Source of the DNA: Amylostereum areolatum
Lineage: Eukaryota > Basidiomycota > Agaricomycetes > Russulales > Stereaceae
Assembly (NCBI GenBank): GCA_012932865.1
Contig: SAXG01000104.1
Location: forward strand, 1 to 64,000
Length of the DNA: 64,000 nt
Direction: 5' to 3'
Notes under the pieces: model-generated
Database searches by the model: none
Told to the model about the DNA's origin: nothing
The model's input: only the letters and a program-made list of their open reading frames with translations
Translations under genes and position numbers: made by a program
In this document: in pieces, positions 10,269 through 18,857 of the stretch
How positions within the stretch are numbered: the stretch's first letter is position 1
Layout: each line of letters opens with the position of its first letter

Positions 10269-11179
10269 CGGTGACTTGGGGTCCTTGGGCAAGTCACCCA
10301 GAGCCCCAAGTCCCCAGCAATGTGCACATTGGCCAAGCCGGGCCACTTTCTGGCCCAAGTACCCATTTCACTTGAGGCTAGCCTTGGATACACTTGGTAA
10401 GTAGATATCAAGGTAGGGAAGGCCATGAGACAGGAGGCTCAAGTACCCAAGTATATGGTCCAGTGGTTTCAGATACTGCAATTGATTGCTCAGGGTATTG
10501 TCCAGTCACTCCAAGCACTGAAAGCACACAGTTTAGGGATCAAAGAGCAGACTATAATTCATGAACTTGTACACTACTGAACACATGTACATGATATATA
10601 ATAGATACAGGTACAGCCAATCAAGTGCAGAAGCAATCTGTTGTCGGGGTCAGACGAAGGATCACACGCAAGGAGTCTGAAGGGGTACAAACTAGATGAT
10701 GGGAACTTGGAGGTAGATGCTGTAAGCATAGACTGGAAGGAGCGCAAGCATTACGGGTGGCGGGGGCAGTACGTCGAGAGCGCACGACGGGGCGAGGGGA
10801 TATACGTGAAGGGGAGGTGTGAGCGCATGCAACTGGGGCTAGCGTGCGCGGCAGGGGTGGGGGCATGTGTACACGACGGAGGTGGCAATGCACGTGCAAT
10901 GTGGGCGGTGGCGTACATGACGTGGGTGAGGGTTCGCGTGCGCGTGAGCAACGCACGTGCAATAGCACGTTGGGGGGTGGAGAGCCGGGGGTGGAGAGCG
11001 CAAAGGGACGGGAGCATGGGGACAGGGCGATGGGAGCGTCAGGGCGATGAGACGGGGGTGAGGAGACAGGGGGGACAGCCGGAGAGGTGTGGACATACCT
11101 GCGTGGGGATGCGCATCTGCTAGGCGAAGGAAAACAGCGGTATGGTTGGCCGATGTGCAAGGGCGGACGTGGACGTTGA

Positions 11180-11960
11180 GGGTGGCGAGGCCATCCATGC
11201 TAGGGGTGACAAGGCCGTCGGCGCTAGGGACGACGGGCACGTTGGTGTTGGGGGTGACAAGAGCGTTGGTGTTGGGGGTGACGAGCGCCTCGACGCTGGG
11301 AGCGACGAGGATATCGGCACTGGGGACGGCGGGCGTTAGCGTGGGGGCAACGAGAGCGTGGGCGTTGGGGGGCGAAGAGGCCGTCGGCGCTGAGGGGTGA
11401 CGAGGGAGTGCGCTGGAGACAACGGGCGCCACCATGGGGGCGACAAAGGCGTTGGCGTTGGGGCGACGGGTGCGTTGGTGTTGGGGGTGACGCGCGCGTT
11501 GGCGTTGGGGGTGACGCGCGCGTTGGCGTTGGGGGTGACGACGGCGTCGGTGTTGAGGGCGATGGGTGTGGGCGTTGGGGACGTCGAAGTCGTTGGCGTT
11601 GGGGGTGACGTGCGCGTTGGCGTTGGGGGTGACGACAGCGTCGGTGTTGAGGGCGACGGGTGTGGGAGTTGGGGACGTCGAAGTCGTTGGCATTGGGGGT
11701 GACGTGCGCGTTGGCGTTGGGGGTGACGACAGCGTCGGTGTTGAGGGCGACGGGTGTGGGTGTTGGGGACGTCGAAGTCGTCGGCGTTGGGGACGACATA
11801 GGCGTTGGGGGTAACGAGGGCGTTGGCGTCGAGGGTGTTGGCGTTGGCGGGTGACAAGGGCGTTGGCGTCGAGGGCACTGGCGTCGAGGGCGTTGACGTT
11901 GTGGGGTGATGAAGGCGTAGGCGTTAGCGGGTGACGAGGGTGTTCGCGTCGAGGGCGACG
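11180..11960. repeat. GC-rich minisatellite with 94-bp higher-order period
   Basis: The array is built from about 24-bp units around GTTGGCGTTGGGGGTGACG. In 11537-11800 the units are organised into a 94-bp higher-order repeat, with GACGAC(A/G)GCGTCGG recurring at 11537, 11631 and 11725. Since 94 is not a multiple of three, each reading frame is shifted in successive units. This explains the many overlapping long frames on both strands. The outer parts (11180-11400 and 11830-11960) are more diverged. Confidence 0.8.
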
Positions 11961-12326
11961 CACGTGGAAGGGTGGCGGGCGACGGTGACACCGAGGTCGA
12001 CGAACGACGACGACGGCGAGGCCGACGACGACAGATGTCGTGGTTGAAGACAAAGAGTCGACGCGGCGTTGAGCGCCAATAACAGTGACCGAGTCACGTG
12101 ACTTTTTCGTTCTCGAAATCTACTAAGTCATGACTTTGCAAGTATTGACACATTCAACTAAGTAACATGCTAAATTTCCCAAGTATGAAAGTAAACTACT
12201 ACATTTCCAAGGAACCTCCCAAGTTCCACTTATTTCACCAAGGTAGCCAGTCATGTTGTCCCAAGTCCAAGTGCACCTAAGGCTGCTCTTCAAGTCTAAG
12301 TGGCTGGCCCAAGTTCTAAGTGTGTC

Positions 12327-12351
12327 TCAAGTACTGGGAGTTTTCCTGATG
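12327..12351 (-). repeat. Right terminal inverted repeat
   Basis: This is a perfect 25-bp inverted copy of 10244-10268. It is preceded by a cluster of CAAGT/AAGTG motifs (12180-12330). Confidence 0.8.
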
Positions 12352-13640
12352 CATTCCGTCTACACAGTCAGTCTTTCAGTTTTTGCCTTCAAACCACCAT
12401 CTGTCATACCCGTAACGAGTCACTGGCACCTTGAAAATTGTACGCTATCCAAGGATGCTCGCTATCCATACACTTCTCATGTTCTCCGCAGGCGGTGTCG
12501 GCGACAATCATCTGTAGGTTTCTCTCGCTCGGAGCCGTCTATATAGCGGTAAGCATAATAAAGCAACGCTTCTCGAGCGCCTCCGAGCACAAAGCAGCTT
12601 CTGGTCGAGCTTCTCGAGACAAAGCAACCCTCTAGACGCCATAGTTTGACCCGCGTTGTCAAGCGAAAAGGGGGTTAAGGTCTTTTCGAAACTAAGTCAA
12701 TCGGGTTTTCCTCTTTCCCGGATTTTCCTAGGTGTTCGAGTGAGGTTGTTGTAAGCGTCTACAAGGTTCGTGGTTGCTCGCACAACGTCAGAAGCCTGAG
12801 TACTATGCCTTCAGGGGTGTGTGTGAGAGGGGGGGGGAGGTAGGAGGAGCAACGCTAGACACCGCTCTGGGTGGTCTAAACGAAACTTATGGAAGAAGCG
12901 TTGGGGTTATGCGTTTATTCGTGACACGGAGTAGGTACTACAGTAAGTAGCTACAAGGTGTATGAGAACAGTGGGCTGGGGTTTCTAGAGTAAGCTACAG
13001 TAAGCTTTACAGTAGGGCGTGCGTGTGGGGTCTGTCTCGGTGGCAGTCTCTCTCCTTTCTCTCCCACTCAGCTCTCCTTAAATACCTCTTTGCCCTTTGT
13101 TTGTTCATGTGTTGAATCGACTGTGCAATGGACTGTGCGCACAGTCAATGAACTGTGCATTCTGTCTAGTGACTGTGCATTCTGTCATGGATGACTGAGT
13201 GCACAGTCACTTGACTGTGCATTGATCGGATGACTGAGCGCACAGTCAGCACGACTGTGTCACTTTGGGCTAGGAGGACTTGAGGGACGGATTGCTGTAG
13301 CTCTGGATAGAATAGGTAGAGATAACAGGTAAAGAGGGGGATCAACAATCATCATGCAGGTATACGTACAGGCGGGCGTTTAGGAACATGACATGGAGAC
13401 GGGGGGGTGGTGATAGTAGCGATAGCGGAGACCAAGGGATATCAGAACGGGAAGACAACAGTAAGCAACGTGGGGAACAGGAGACAAGCGGCATAGGTCG
13501 GACAAAGGTAACGGGTCATTTCGACGGGGCGATACGAGATAACGTGTGACAACGTGGAGGGCGGTAGGAAAAGTGAAGTGGAGAACGTGCAGGCAACAGC
13601 AGGAAGACGACCATCTTCCCACTAGCCTAGCTGCTCTCAC
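12352..13640. other. Intergenic region with repeat-like motifs, no gene
   Basis: There are no supportable coding frames. The region holds a G-tract (about 12826-12840), a TTAAATA promoter-like stretch (about 13077), and the palindromic motif cluster listed separately. Confidence 0.5.
13117..13260. repeat. Cluster of GACTGTGC/GCACAGTC motifs in both orientations
   Basis: Within about 145 bp the 8-mer GACTGTGC or its reverse complement occurs at least seven times (for example 13119, 13131, 13139, 13171, 13201, 13213, 13240), with near-copies at 13151 and 13253. Two copies fuse into the perfect 16-bp palindrome GACTGTGCGCACAGTC (13131-13146). The copies are separated by TGACTGAG and ATTCTGTC spacers. 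The array could bind a protein or form hairpins. Confidence 0.75.
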
Positions 13641-14771
13641 TTACTGGCGTAAGTATAACCCTTCCCTCCGCCATTTCTCTATGGCTGCGGCCCTTTCCTG
13701 TACCTCGTGCGAGATCTGGTGAGCCGACACCTCGCGCACCTCCGCGATCAGTTTGTAGAGCGACTGCTCTACTGCTGAGTAGGAGAACGGATAGATGGCA
13801 TGGCGCGCGTGGGCCAGATACTCCACCACGTCGCTAAGCGGTGCCCAGGGGTCCTCTGTCAGCACGGGCGCCAGGTTTCCCCACTCGGGGAATACAAAGA
13901 CGGAGTAACCTTCATGCCCTACAATGTGGTGCAGCATGGCAGGAAGGTGGGCGTCCACGATGCGAGCGATATTCTTGGCGACGAGAGAGGGAGGGGCGAT
14001 GAGGGTGCCGAGGCGGAGGTTGAACGCCCAATACCAGTCCGCAGCGATGGAGGAAGAAGTAGGAAGTTTTGGGCTAAGCGGGAGGGCCCAGTTGACGTTG
14101 CAGATAATAAAGACTATCATTGCTGTTTGCGGGTCAGCACGAGTTTGGCACGAGGGGAGGGGTAACGTACGGGCGTAGGCGTGGTTGCGTACCCATCCCA
14201 CGTAGATGGCGCTCTGGCCGTCGCTCCCTAGACACTCGCCCACCGTCGCGTAGTAGCGATATCCCGTCTCCATTGCTGCCTCCACCAGCATTGAGGGGCC
14301 GACCTGTTGCGCCTTCCCTTCCACGATCCATACCCCATTCACCTCCGAGGGACCCTTGAATGGGTCAGGGGCCCACCCTTGGTTCAGGATCCCGTTGGCC
14401 GCCAACCAGTGTGGGTGGGAGACATTGTCCTTGACCAACCTGGCGATCGTCGCGGCACGGACGGGCGCTCGGGCATCCTGTAGGTCGTATTGCGGCATAG
14501 AGGGGGTAGCGTTGGGGCGACGTGCTAACCGCAGGGTGACGATAGGGTTGTAGATGATGTCGCTAGTCGGCGGGTTGTTCAAGCGTATGCGGGTGTCGAG
14601 GATGCGCGCTGGTGCGTAGGGGTCGGGATCGCTCGTGAGGGATGTGGCCAGAGGGGGAGAGGGAGAACGTGACTGGGCAAGGCGTACACCGTCGGCGAGT
14701 TGCATGCCGCTGGACTCCGTGGAATGGTCAGAGGCACCGAGGCGATTGGTGGGGAGGGAGTTGTTATTCAT
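13641..14771 (-). CDS. Conserved-looking hypothetical protein (360 aa)
   Basis: The start is taken at the ATG at 14771 (MNNNSLPTNRLG), although the frame is open further upstream to 14828. A 48-bp GT-AG intron (14123-14170, CTGAC branch) is itself in frame and stop-free. Spliced length is 360 residues. After a disordered 60-residue N-terminus the protein is globular, rich in Trp and Tyr (PHWLAANGILNQGWAPDPF, VGWVRNHAYA, FVFPEWGNLAP), and ends in an amphipathic helix (ISHEVQERAAAIEKWRREG). There is no signal peptide and no convincing transmembrane segment. I do not recognise the family. The clean frame and codon use support a real gene. Confidence 0.6.
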   Translation of the reverse strand: MNNNSLPTNRLGASDHSTESSGMQLADGVRLAQSRSPSPPLATSLTSDPDPYAPARILDTRIRLNNPPTSDIIYNPIVTLRLARRPNATPSMPQYDLQDARAPVRAATIARLVKDNVSHPHWLAANGILNQGWAPDPFKGPSEVNGVWIVEGKAQQVGPSMLVEAAMETGYRYYATVGECLGSDGQSAIYVGWVRNHAYARTLPLPSCQTRADPQTAMIVFIICNVNWALPLSPKLPTSSSIAADWYWAFNLRLGTLIAPPSLVAKNIARIVDAHLPAMLHHIVGHEGYSVFVFPEWGNLAPVLTEDPWAPLSDVVEYLAHARHAIYPFSYSAVEQSLYKLIAEVREVSAHQISHEVQERAAAIEKWRREGLYLRQ

Positions 14772-14828
14772 GGTGCGTCGGTGCGAAAAGTGAAGCAAGG
14801 AGCCAAGACGCCTTTCTCTTCCTGCCAC

Positions 14829-15128
14829 ATCTTTATATGCGGCTGAATTAACCTTCCAGATCGACAGTGTCTGGCCCGTCCATCCTACTTCCTTTGGTGC
14901 CGCCGATCATCGGCTTTCCTTCTCTCCCGGCCCCTCCTTTGTCCAGCTTGCTCTTCTTTGATGGCCGGCTTGGACATACTATGTTCCGTCTCTGGTGTGG
15001 CTTACTGTCTCTTTGCCTTTCTGCTCCTCTCCTCTAGTCTTCCATTTTCCTTCCTGACTATATCCCTGTTGCGGTCATATCCAAATATGGCCGTGACAGC
15101 GTGCAGACACACCTCAGCCTAGGACCTC
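14829..15128. other. Upstream region of the hypothetical gene and left flank of retroelement 1
   Basis: No coding support. The last five bases (15124-15128, ACCTC) are the left copy of the target-site duplication of the retrotransposon. Confidence 0.6.
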
Positions 15129-15548
15129 TGTCACGGATCGCTCCATTTCTCTCTTCGTTTGCAGACCTCGTACACGCGACGTGTCACGGCACATGACTTT
15201 CCCTTGCATCACATGCTTTGACGACGTCATTACCCGGACTTCCGAGCGGGGTTCCGCATCCTTATCTATGACATCACTGCTCCGGACCTTCGTCCTCCGC
15301 CCCATGACTCCTTTCCTATTGTTCCCCCCGCTCGCACCACTATCGCATCGCATCGCACCATCGTTCTCACTTGTATATAAGGACAGTGTTTCTCTTCCCT
15401 TTTCCCTAGACTGTCCATCTCGTCATACGGTACTGTAGCGCACGTTGCACTACCCTAGACCCCGGCACTCTCGAATCTATTTTCTTCTCGCTCCTCCCAT
15501 CGTCGCGACTTAGGCGGTTCATTGGTCTCATAAACTGTGTTTCTGACA
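15129..15548 (+). repeat. 5' LTR of element 1
   Basis: It begins TGTCACGGATCG and ends TTTCTGACA. A TATATAA box at 15374-15380 places the expected RNA start near 15405-15410, within the sequence TAGACTGTCCA that pairs with the primer-binding site. Confidence 0.95.
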
Positions 15549-15550
15549 CC

Positions 15551-15561
15551 TGGACAGTCTA
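15551..15561 (+). other. Putative self-priming primer-binding site of element 1
   Basis: TGGACAGTCTA begins on the third base after the 5' LTR. It is the exact reverse complement of 15407-15417 (TAGACTGTCCA), which lies 33 nt after the TATA-box start, where the transcript should begin. This matches the Tf1-type scheme, in which the RNA 5' end rather than a tRNA primes reverse transcription. Confidence 0.65.
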
Positions 15562-16757
15562 CCCCTACGCCTACCTTGCACCCCTCTCACCATCTACCTC
15601 TGCCGTCTCTACGACGTTAAAAACTCCCACCACGGACCTCCCGAACACACCGGTCTTCCTCCCGTTCAACGGAAAGCCGATCACCCCCCGCGACGACGCA
15701 CCACTCCCCTACCCTTGGTCCGACGCCGTCACCGTCAACTGCCTCGTCCCCGTACAGAACCTCTGCAAGAAAGATCCCTGGACCGCGCACGGCCTCAACT
15801 TCCGCATCTTCGAGTGGAGGTGGCACAAGGATCACGGTACTGTCGTCCTCGCCCTATACGTCCGGATCACTACGTGCATCAACGTAGATCTCGAATGCCT
15901 TGAATTCACCCTCCACGCCCCCACCTACCACACATACCTCATCCAAGACGCCCCCAACCCGATCCTCCAAACCAGTTTCACCTCCGTCTCCCAGTTTAAA
16001 CCGTCGGACCCCCGAATCCACCCCGCCACCAGTCCTCCGTCCCACCATCAAGGGTAAGACCCTTCGTCGCCGCCACCACGAACATAAGATCCGCCAGGCA
16101 GTAAAAGCCGGCTACCTCACCAAGAAACTCCTCGGCCGTCGCCCCATCGCGGCGGACTTCTTCTAGACCATCATCACGTCCTCCACAGCCCCTCGTCCCC
16201 CCACCCCGAACCTTCCCCCAGGCGTCTTTTGAGACTACTGTCCCGAAGAATACTATATCCTCACCTCGCAGCATACTAAGGAATCCGTACGTTGGCTGCA
16301 CGACGAACCAAACCGGCAACGTCGAGACTGGTACTTCGACGACCGCGACGAACAACCCTACGTCGAAGAATCGGATTTTGCCACCGCTGCGGACGTTCTA
16401 CAGCGCTTCCTGAACCCCCCTCCGACCAACTCGCCCCCACCCCGTCGACGTACTGTAATCGAAGTCCCAGAAGGGATCAACCACAACGACACAACTGGGA
16501 AGTGGTACGCCTATAGACGGAACAAGAACGGAACCCCAGGACGATCAGTAGTTGAGTGGCAGCCCACTTCGTTCAGTCCCGTCCAAGATCACTGGTCGTG
16601 GCATCATAACCAGCAATTCCTCACCCCCGCCGACTTCCTTGTCGCAAAACAAGTTGAGGACGAAGTTGAAGAAGCAGAAGAACGCCGACGAGAAGCCCTA
16701 CGCCGCCTTGATCAAGAACTCGCCCAATCCCTCACCGTCCCCCTCCCCTTCGACAAG
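15551..16757 (+). pseudogene. Upstream Gag-like leader frame of element 1, interrupted
   Basis: A stop-free frame without an obvious ATG runs from about 15545 to 16054 (VFLPFNGKPITPRDD..., NLCKKDPWTAHGLNF). Coding then continues in the next frame (about 15890-16163, basic: TLRRRHHEHKIRQAVKAG) and, in that same frame, into gag. It is broken by TAG at 16164-16166 and TGA at 16230-16232. The last part (16233-16757) is open directly into the gag ATG and includes a Glu/Arg-rich helix (EEAEERRREALRRL). Element 2 has a comparable leader. It may be a degenerate Gag N-terminus or a separate small protein. Confidence 0.5.
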
Positions 16758-17783
16758 ATGTCCGACGCCGAATCCAAACCTGCCGTCTCCAAGCGGGAGA
16801 TCGGCCCCAAGCCAAAGCCATTCAAAGGCGATAGACGCGACACCCTCCGGTTCTCCCTCGAGCTCCGCATGTTCCTGCGCGTTAACAAGGATGTTTATGC
16901 CACAGATGATGCCAAGATGATGCTCCTCCTCAGCCTGATGGAGGACGACACGGCGAAAGCCTGGGCCACGCATCGCCGCATGGAACTCTTCGCCGACGAA
17001 GACGAGGAGGAAGACGCCGACACCCTCGACCCCACGCCCCCAACACTCCACTATAGCTCCTACAAAGAGCTCTTTGAGAGGTTTGGCAAAGACTTCGTGC
17101 CCGTCGATCCGAAGATAGAGGCTCAGCGTAAGATCAACGAGCTCGCAATGACCACCCGGGACGTCACTGACTTTATTACCGAGTTTGAGATGCTGGCAAC
17201 CATGTCAGCGTACGACGACGAGGCGCTAATCCACTTTTTCAAGAAGGGACTTCAGCGTGACCTCGGCAAGCAGGTGGCCCGGTCGTACCTGTTCCCCACC
17301 AAGCTCGCGGAGTGGAAGGAGCGCGCCCGCCGCATCAACCACCAGTGGCTCGAAGAGAACCCGGAGAGGAAGAGCAGTCAGTCCAAGGGGGCTGTCGCGC
17401 TCACCTCGAACGGTTCGACCAACGACTCCTCGTCGCGCCGAGTCGGCGCCTTCACCAACACCTCGACCCGCCCTGCAAAGCTGACGGACGATGAGCGCGC
17501 AAAGATGATGCGCGAAGGCAAGTGCTTCATGTGTCGACAAGCCGGTCACGTCTCTCGCGACTGCCCCAACCGCGACTTGAGCGCGCGACGGGTGGGCGCA
17601 GTAGAGACTGGGTCCAAGGCCCCTCCCCTGCCAACTAACACGGCTCCATCCACTGCGAAAGCAGCTCCCGACCCATCCAAAACCATTGCGGCGATCACTC
17701 GCCAGCTGAAGGATCTGGACGCGGAAGGCAAGGAACAGGCAGTAGCGCTGTTGAAGGACATCCTGGAATCGCAGGATTTTTGA
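16758..17783 (+). CDS. gag: Gag polyprotein of element 1
   Basis: The 341-residue frame starts at a good ATG (MSDAESKPAVSK). The central region is a retrotransposon Gag capsid-type helical domain (about residues 15-200: RRDTLRFSLELRMFL, DDTAKAWATHRRM, VTDFITEFEMLA). A CCHC zinc knuckle follows at residues 256-269 (CFMCRQAGHVSRDC), for RNA packaging. The protein assembles the cytoplasmic virus-like particle. The frame ends in TTTTTGA (17777-17783), where the pol frame begins at -1. Confidence 0.9.
   Translation: MSDAESKPAVSKREIGPKPKPFKGDRRDTLRFSLELRMFLRVNKDVYATDDAKMMLLLSLMEDDTAKAWATHRRMELFADEDEEEDADTLDPTPPTLHYSSYKELFERFGKDFVPVDPKIEAQRKINELAMTTRDVTDFITEFEMLATMSAYDDEALIHFFKKGLQRDLGKQVARSYLFPTKLAEWKERARRINHQWLEENPERKSSQSKGAVALTSNGSTNDSSSRRVGAFTNTSTRPAKLTDDERAKMMREGKCFMCRQAGHVSRDCPNRDLSARRVGAVETGSKAPPLPTNTAPSTAKAAPDPSKTIAAITRQLKDLDAEGKEQAVALLKDILESQDF
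17777..17783 (+). promoter_or_regulatory. Candidate -1 frameshift site at the gag/pol junction of element 1
   Basis: The sequence is GAT TTT TGA in the gag frame. A tRNA on TTT can slip back one base onto TTT and then read TTG into the pol frame, which opens at 17780. The same five-T-then-GA string occurs at the junction of element 2. Confidence 0.5.
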
Positions 17784-18784
17784 AACGCCCCCCAGTCGCG
17801 TCGTCTGGTGGAGGCAAAGGACTTTTGGTATCATCGTCGAATCGTTTCGCTGTATTATCATCCATGCATACCTGTGAGCAATCGTATCCCCCGTGTTTGT
17901 ATCTGTCTACTGTCACCAAGAACAGGCAAACACCATTGATCATGCTCAAAGTCAAGCTGATCGGACGAGTTACCAAAAGAGAAATCGACGCAGACGCGCT
18001 GCTTGATAGCGGCGCAGAGGGAATTATCCTGAACCGAAGCTTTGTTGAACGTAAGAAGCTCACCACAAGAAAACTAGAAAACCCGTTCCCCGTGCGTAAT
18101 GTGGATGGCACCGAGAACGTCATGGGCTGGGTACGCAACACAACGACCCAGCGGATCCGGATATACTCGCAAGATTCAAGGGCGTACCATGAGGAAGAAG
18201 CTGAGTTCTTCATCACCGACATTGGCGATCATGACATGATCCTTGGAACAGACTGGCTCGACGAGCACAATCCCACCATAGACTGGCAACGAGACCGTGT
18301 TGACATGCTCCGCTGCCCTCCCTCGTGCACTCTGTCCAAACCTCCTGTGACGAACCTCGCAACCAAGCCACGGAAACCATCATCGGTCCAATCACAGCGT
18401 AAGGTTGAAGCAGGTAAAACCCCGAGGACACCTCTCGTCGTGGACGATCCCTTCCCAGAGCCGACATATGTGTCCTGGACCCCAGTCCCCACTTATGTTA
18501 TTCCTGCACGCAGAGTCAAAGGTGTTCGTGTCCGCACGGTCCATCGCTCCCCTCTACCCGCACGACTCTTCACTGAAGACGACGACGAGCGGCCTATGGT
18601 ATTCCGAGACTGGGAGATCAATGGACTACGCCGCGCCGGAATCCTCCCTGAAACCGATGGTCCTAATCCAGATGCAATACCCATCCGCGCGGGCTTTACA
18701 AAAGCGCAGGAGCTTGCAGAGCATTCAAAGGAGAACGCACGCCCGCAAACCTTTGAAGACTTAGTCCCCCCCGCCGTACCGTGA
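17780..18784 (+). CDS. pol: Pol N-terminal part of element 1: aspartic protease region
   Basis: This frame is -1 relative to gag and has no ATG of its own at the junction, so it should be translated by frameshifting. A retropepsin-type active site lies at residues 76-78 (LLDSGAEG, catalytic Asp in D-S-G). It is followed by DIGDHDMILGTDWL, typical of gypsy proteases, which act as dimers and cut the Gag-Pol polyprotein. The frame ends early at 18784 because a run of seven C (18766-18772) shifts it. The rest of pol continues in the next frame. One base fewer in that run would keep the frame. I cannot tell a true mutation from an assembly error. Confidence 0.85.
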   Translation: MKRPPVASSGGGKGLLVSSSNRFAVLSSMHTCEQSYPPCLYLSTVTKNRQTPLIMLKVKLIGRVTKREIDADALLDSGAEGIILNRSFVERKKLTTRKLENPFPVRNVDGTENVMGWVRNTTTQRIRIYSQDSRAYHEEEAEFFITDIGDHDMILGTDWLDEHNPTIDWQRDRVDMLRCPPSCTLSKPPVTNLATKPRKPSSVQSQRKVEAGKTPRTPLVVDDPFPEPTYVSWTPVPTYVIPARRVKGVRVRTVHRSPLPARLFTEDDDERPMVFRDWEINGLRRAGILPETDGPNPDAIPIRAGFTKAQELAEHSKENARPQTFEDLVPPAVP

Positions 18785-18857
18785 CTTTGCGCCTGTATTC
18801 GACAAGAAACCCTCCGAGCGACTTCCTGACCGACGGCCATGGGACCATGCTATCGAC

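Larger units (their letters stand above)
10244..12351. mobile_element. TIR-bounded non-autonomous DNA element (2.1 kb) with internal minisatellite
   Basis: Perfect 25-bp terminal inverted repeats bound the element: 10244-10268 (starts CATCAGGAAAAC) and its reverse complement 12327-12351 (ends TTTTCCTGATG). Both subterminal 150-200 bp zones are packed with short CAAGT/ACTTG motifs in both orientations. That pattern is typical of transposase-binding subterminal repeats (known for hAT-type elements). No target-site duplication is convincing; a 2-bp CA is possible. No transposase is encoded. The only long frame (minus, 10839-12053) is an artefact of the repeat array. I infer a non-autonomous element, perhaps hAT-like, that captured or amplified a minisatellite. 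Confidence 0.65.

Noticed and set aside
10839..12053. 404-residue minus-strand ORF with T-P-N-A-N-A and Arg/His/Pro repeats
   Set aside because: It lies in the minisatellite, all frames on both strands are open, and it has no domain; treated as a repeat artefact.
12352..13300. Possible solo LTR (TATA-like TTAAATA and short repeats)
   Set aside because: No TG...CA boundaries with a target duplication could be defined.
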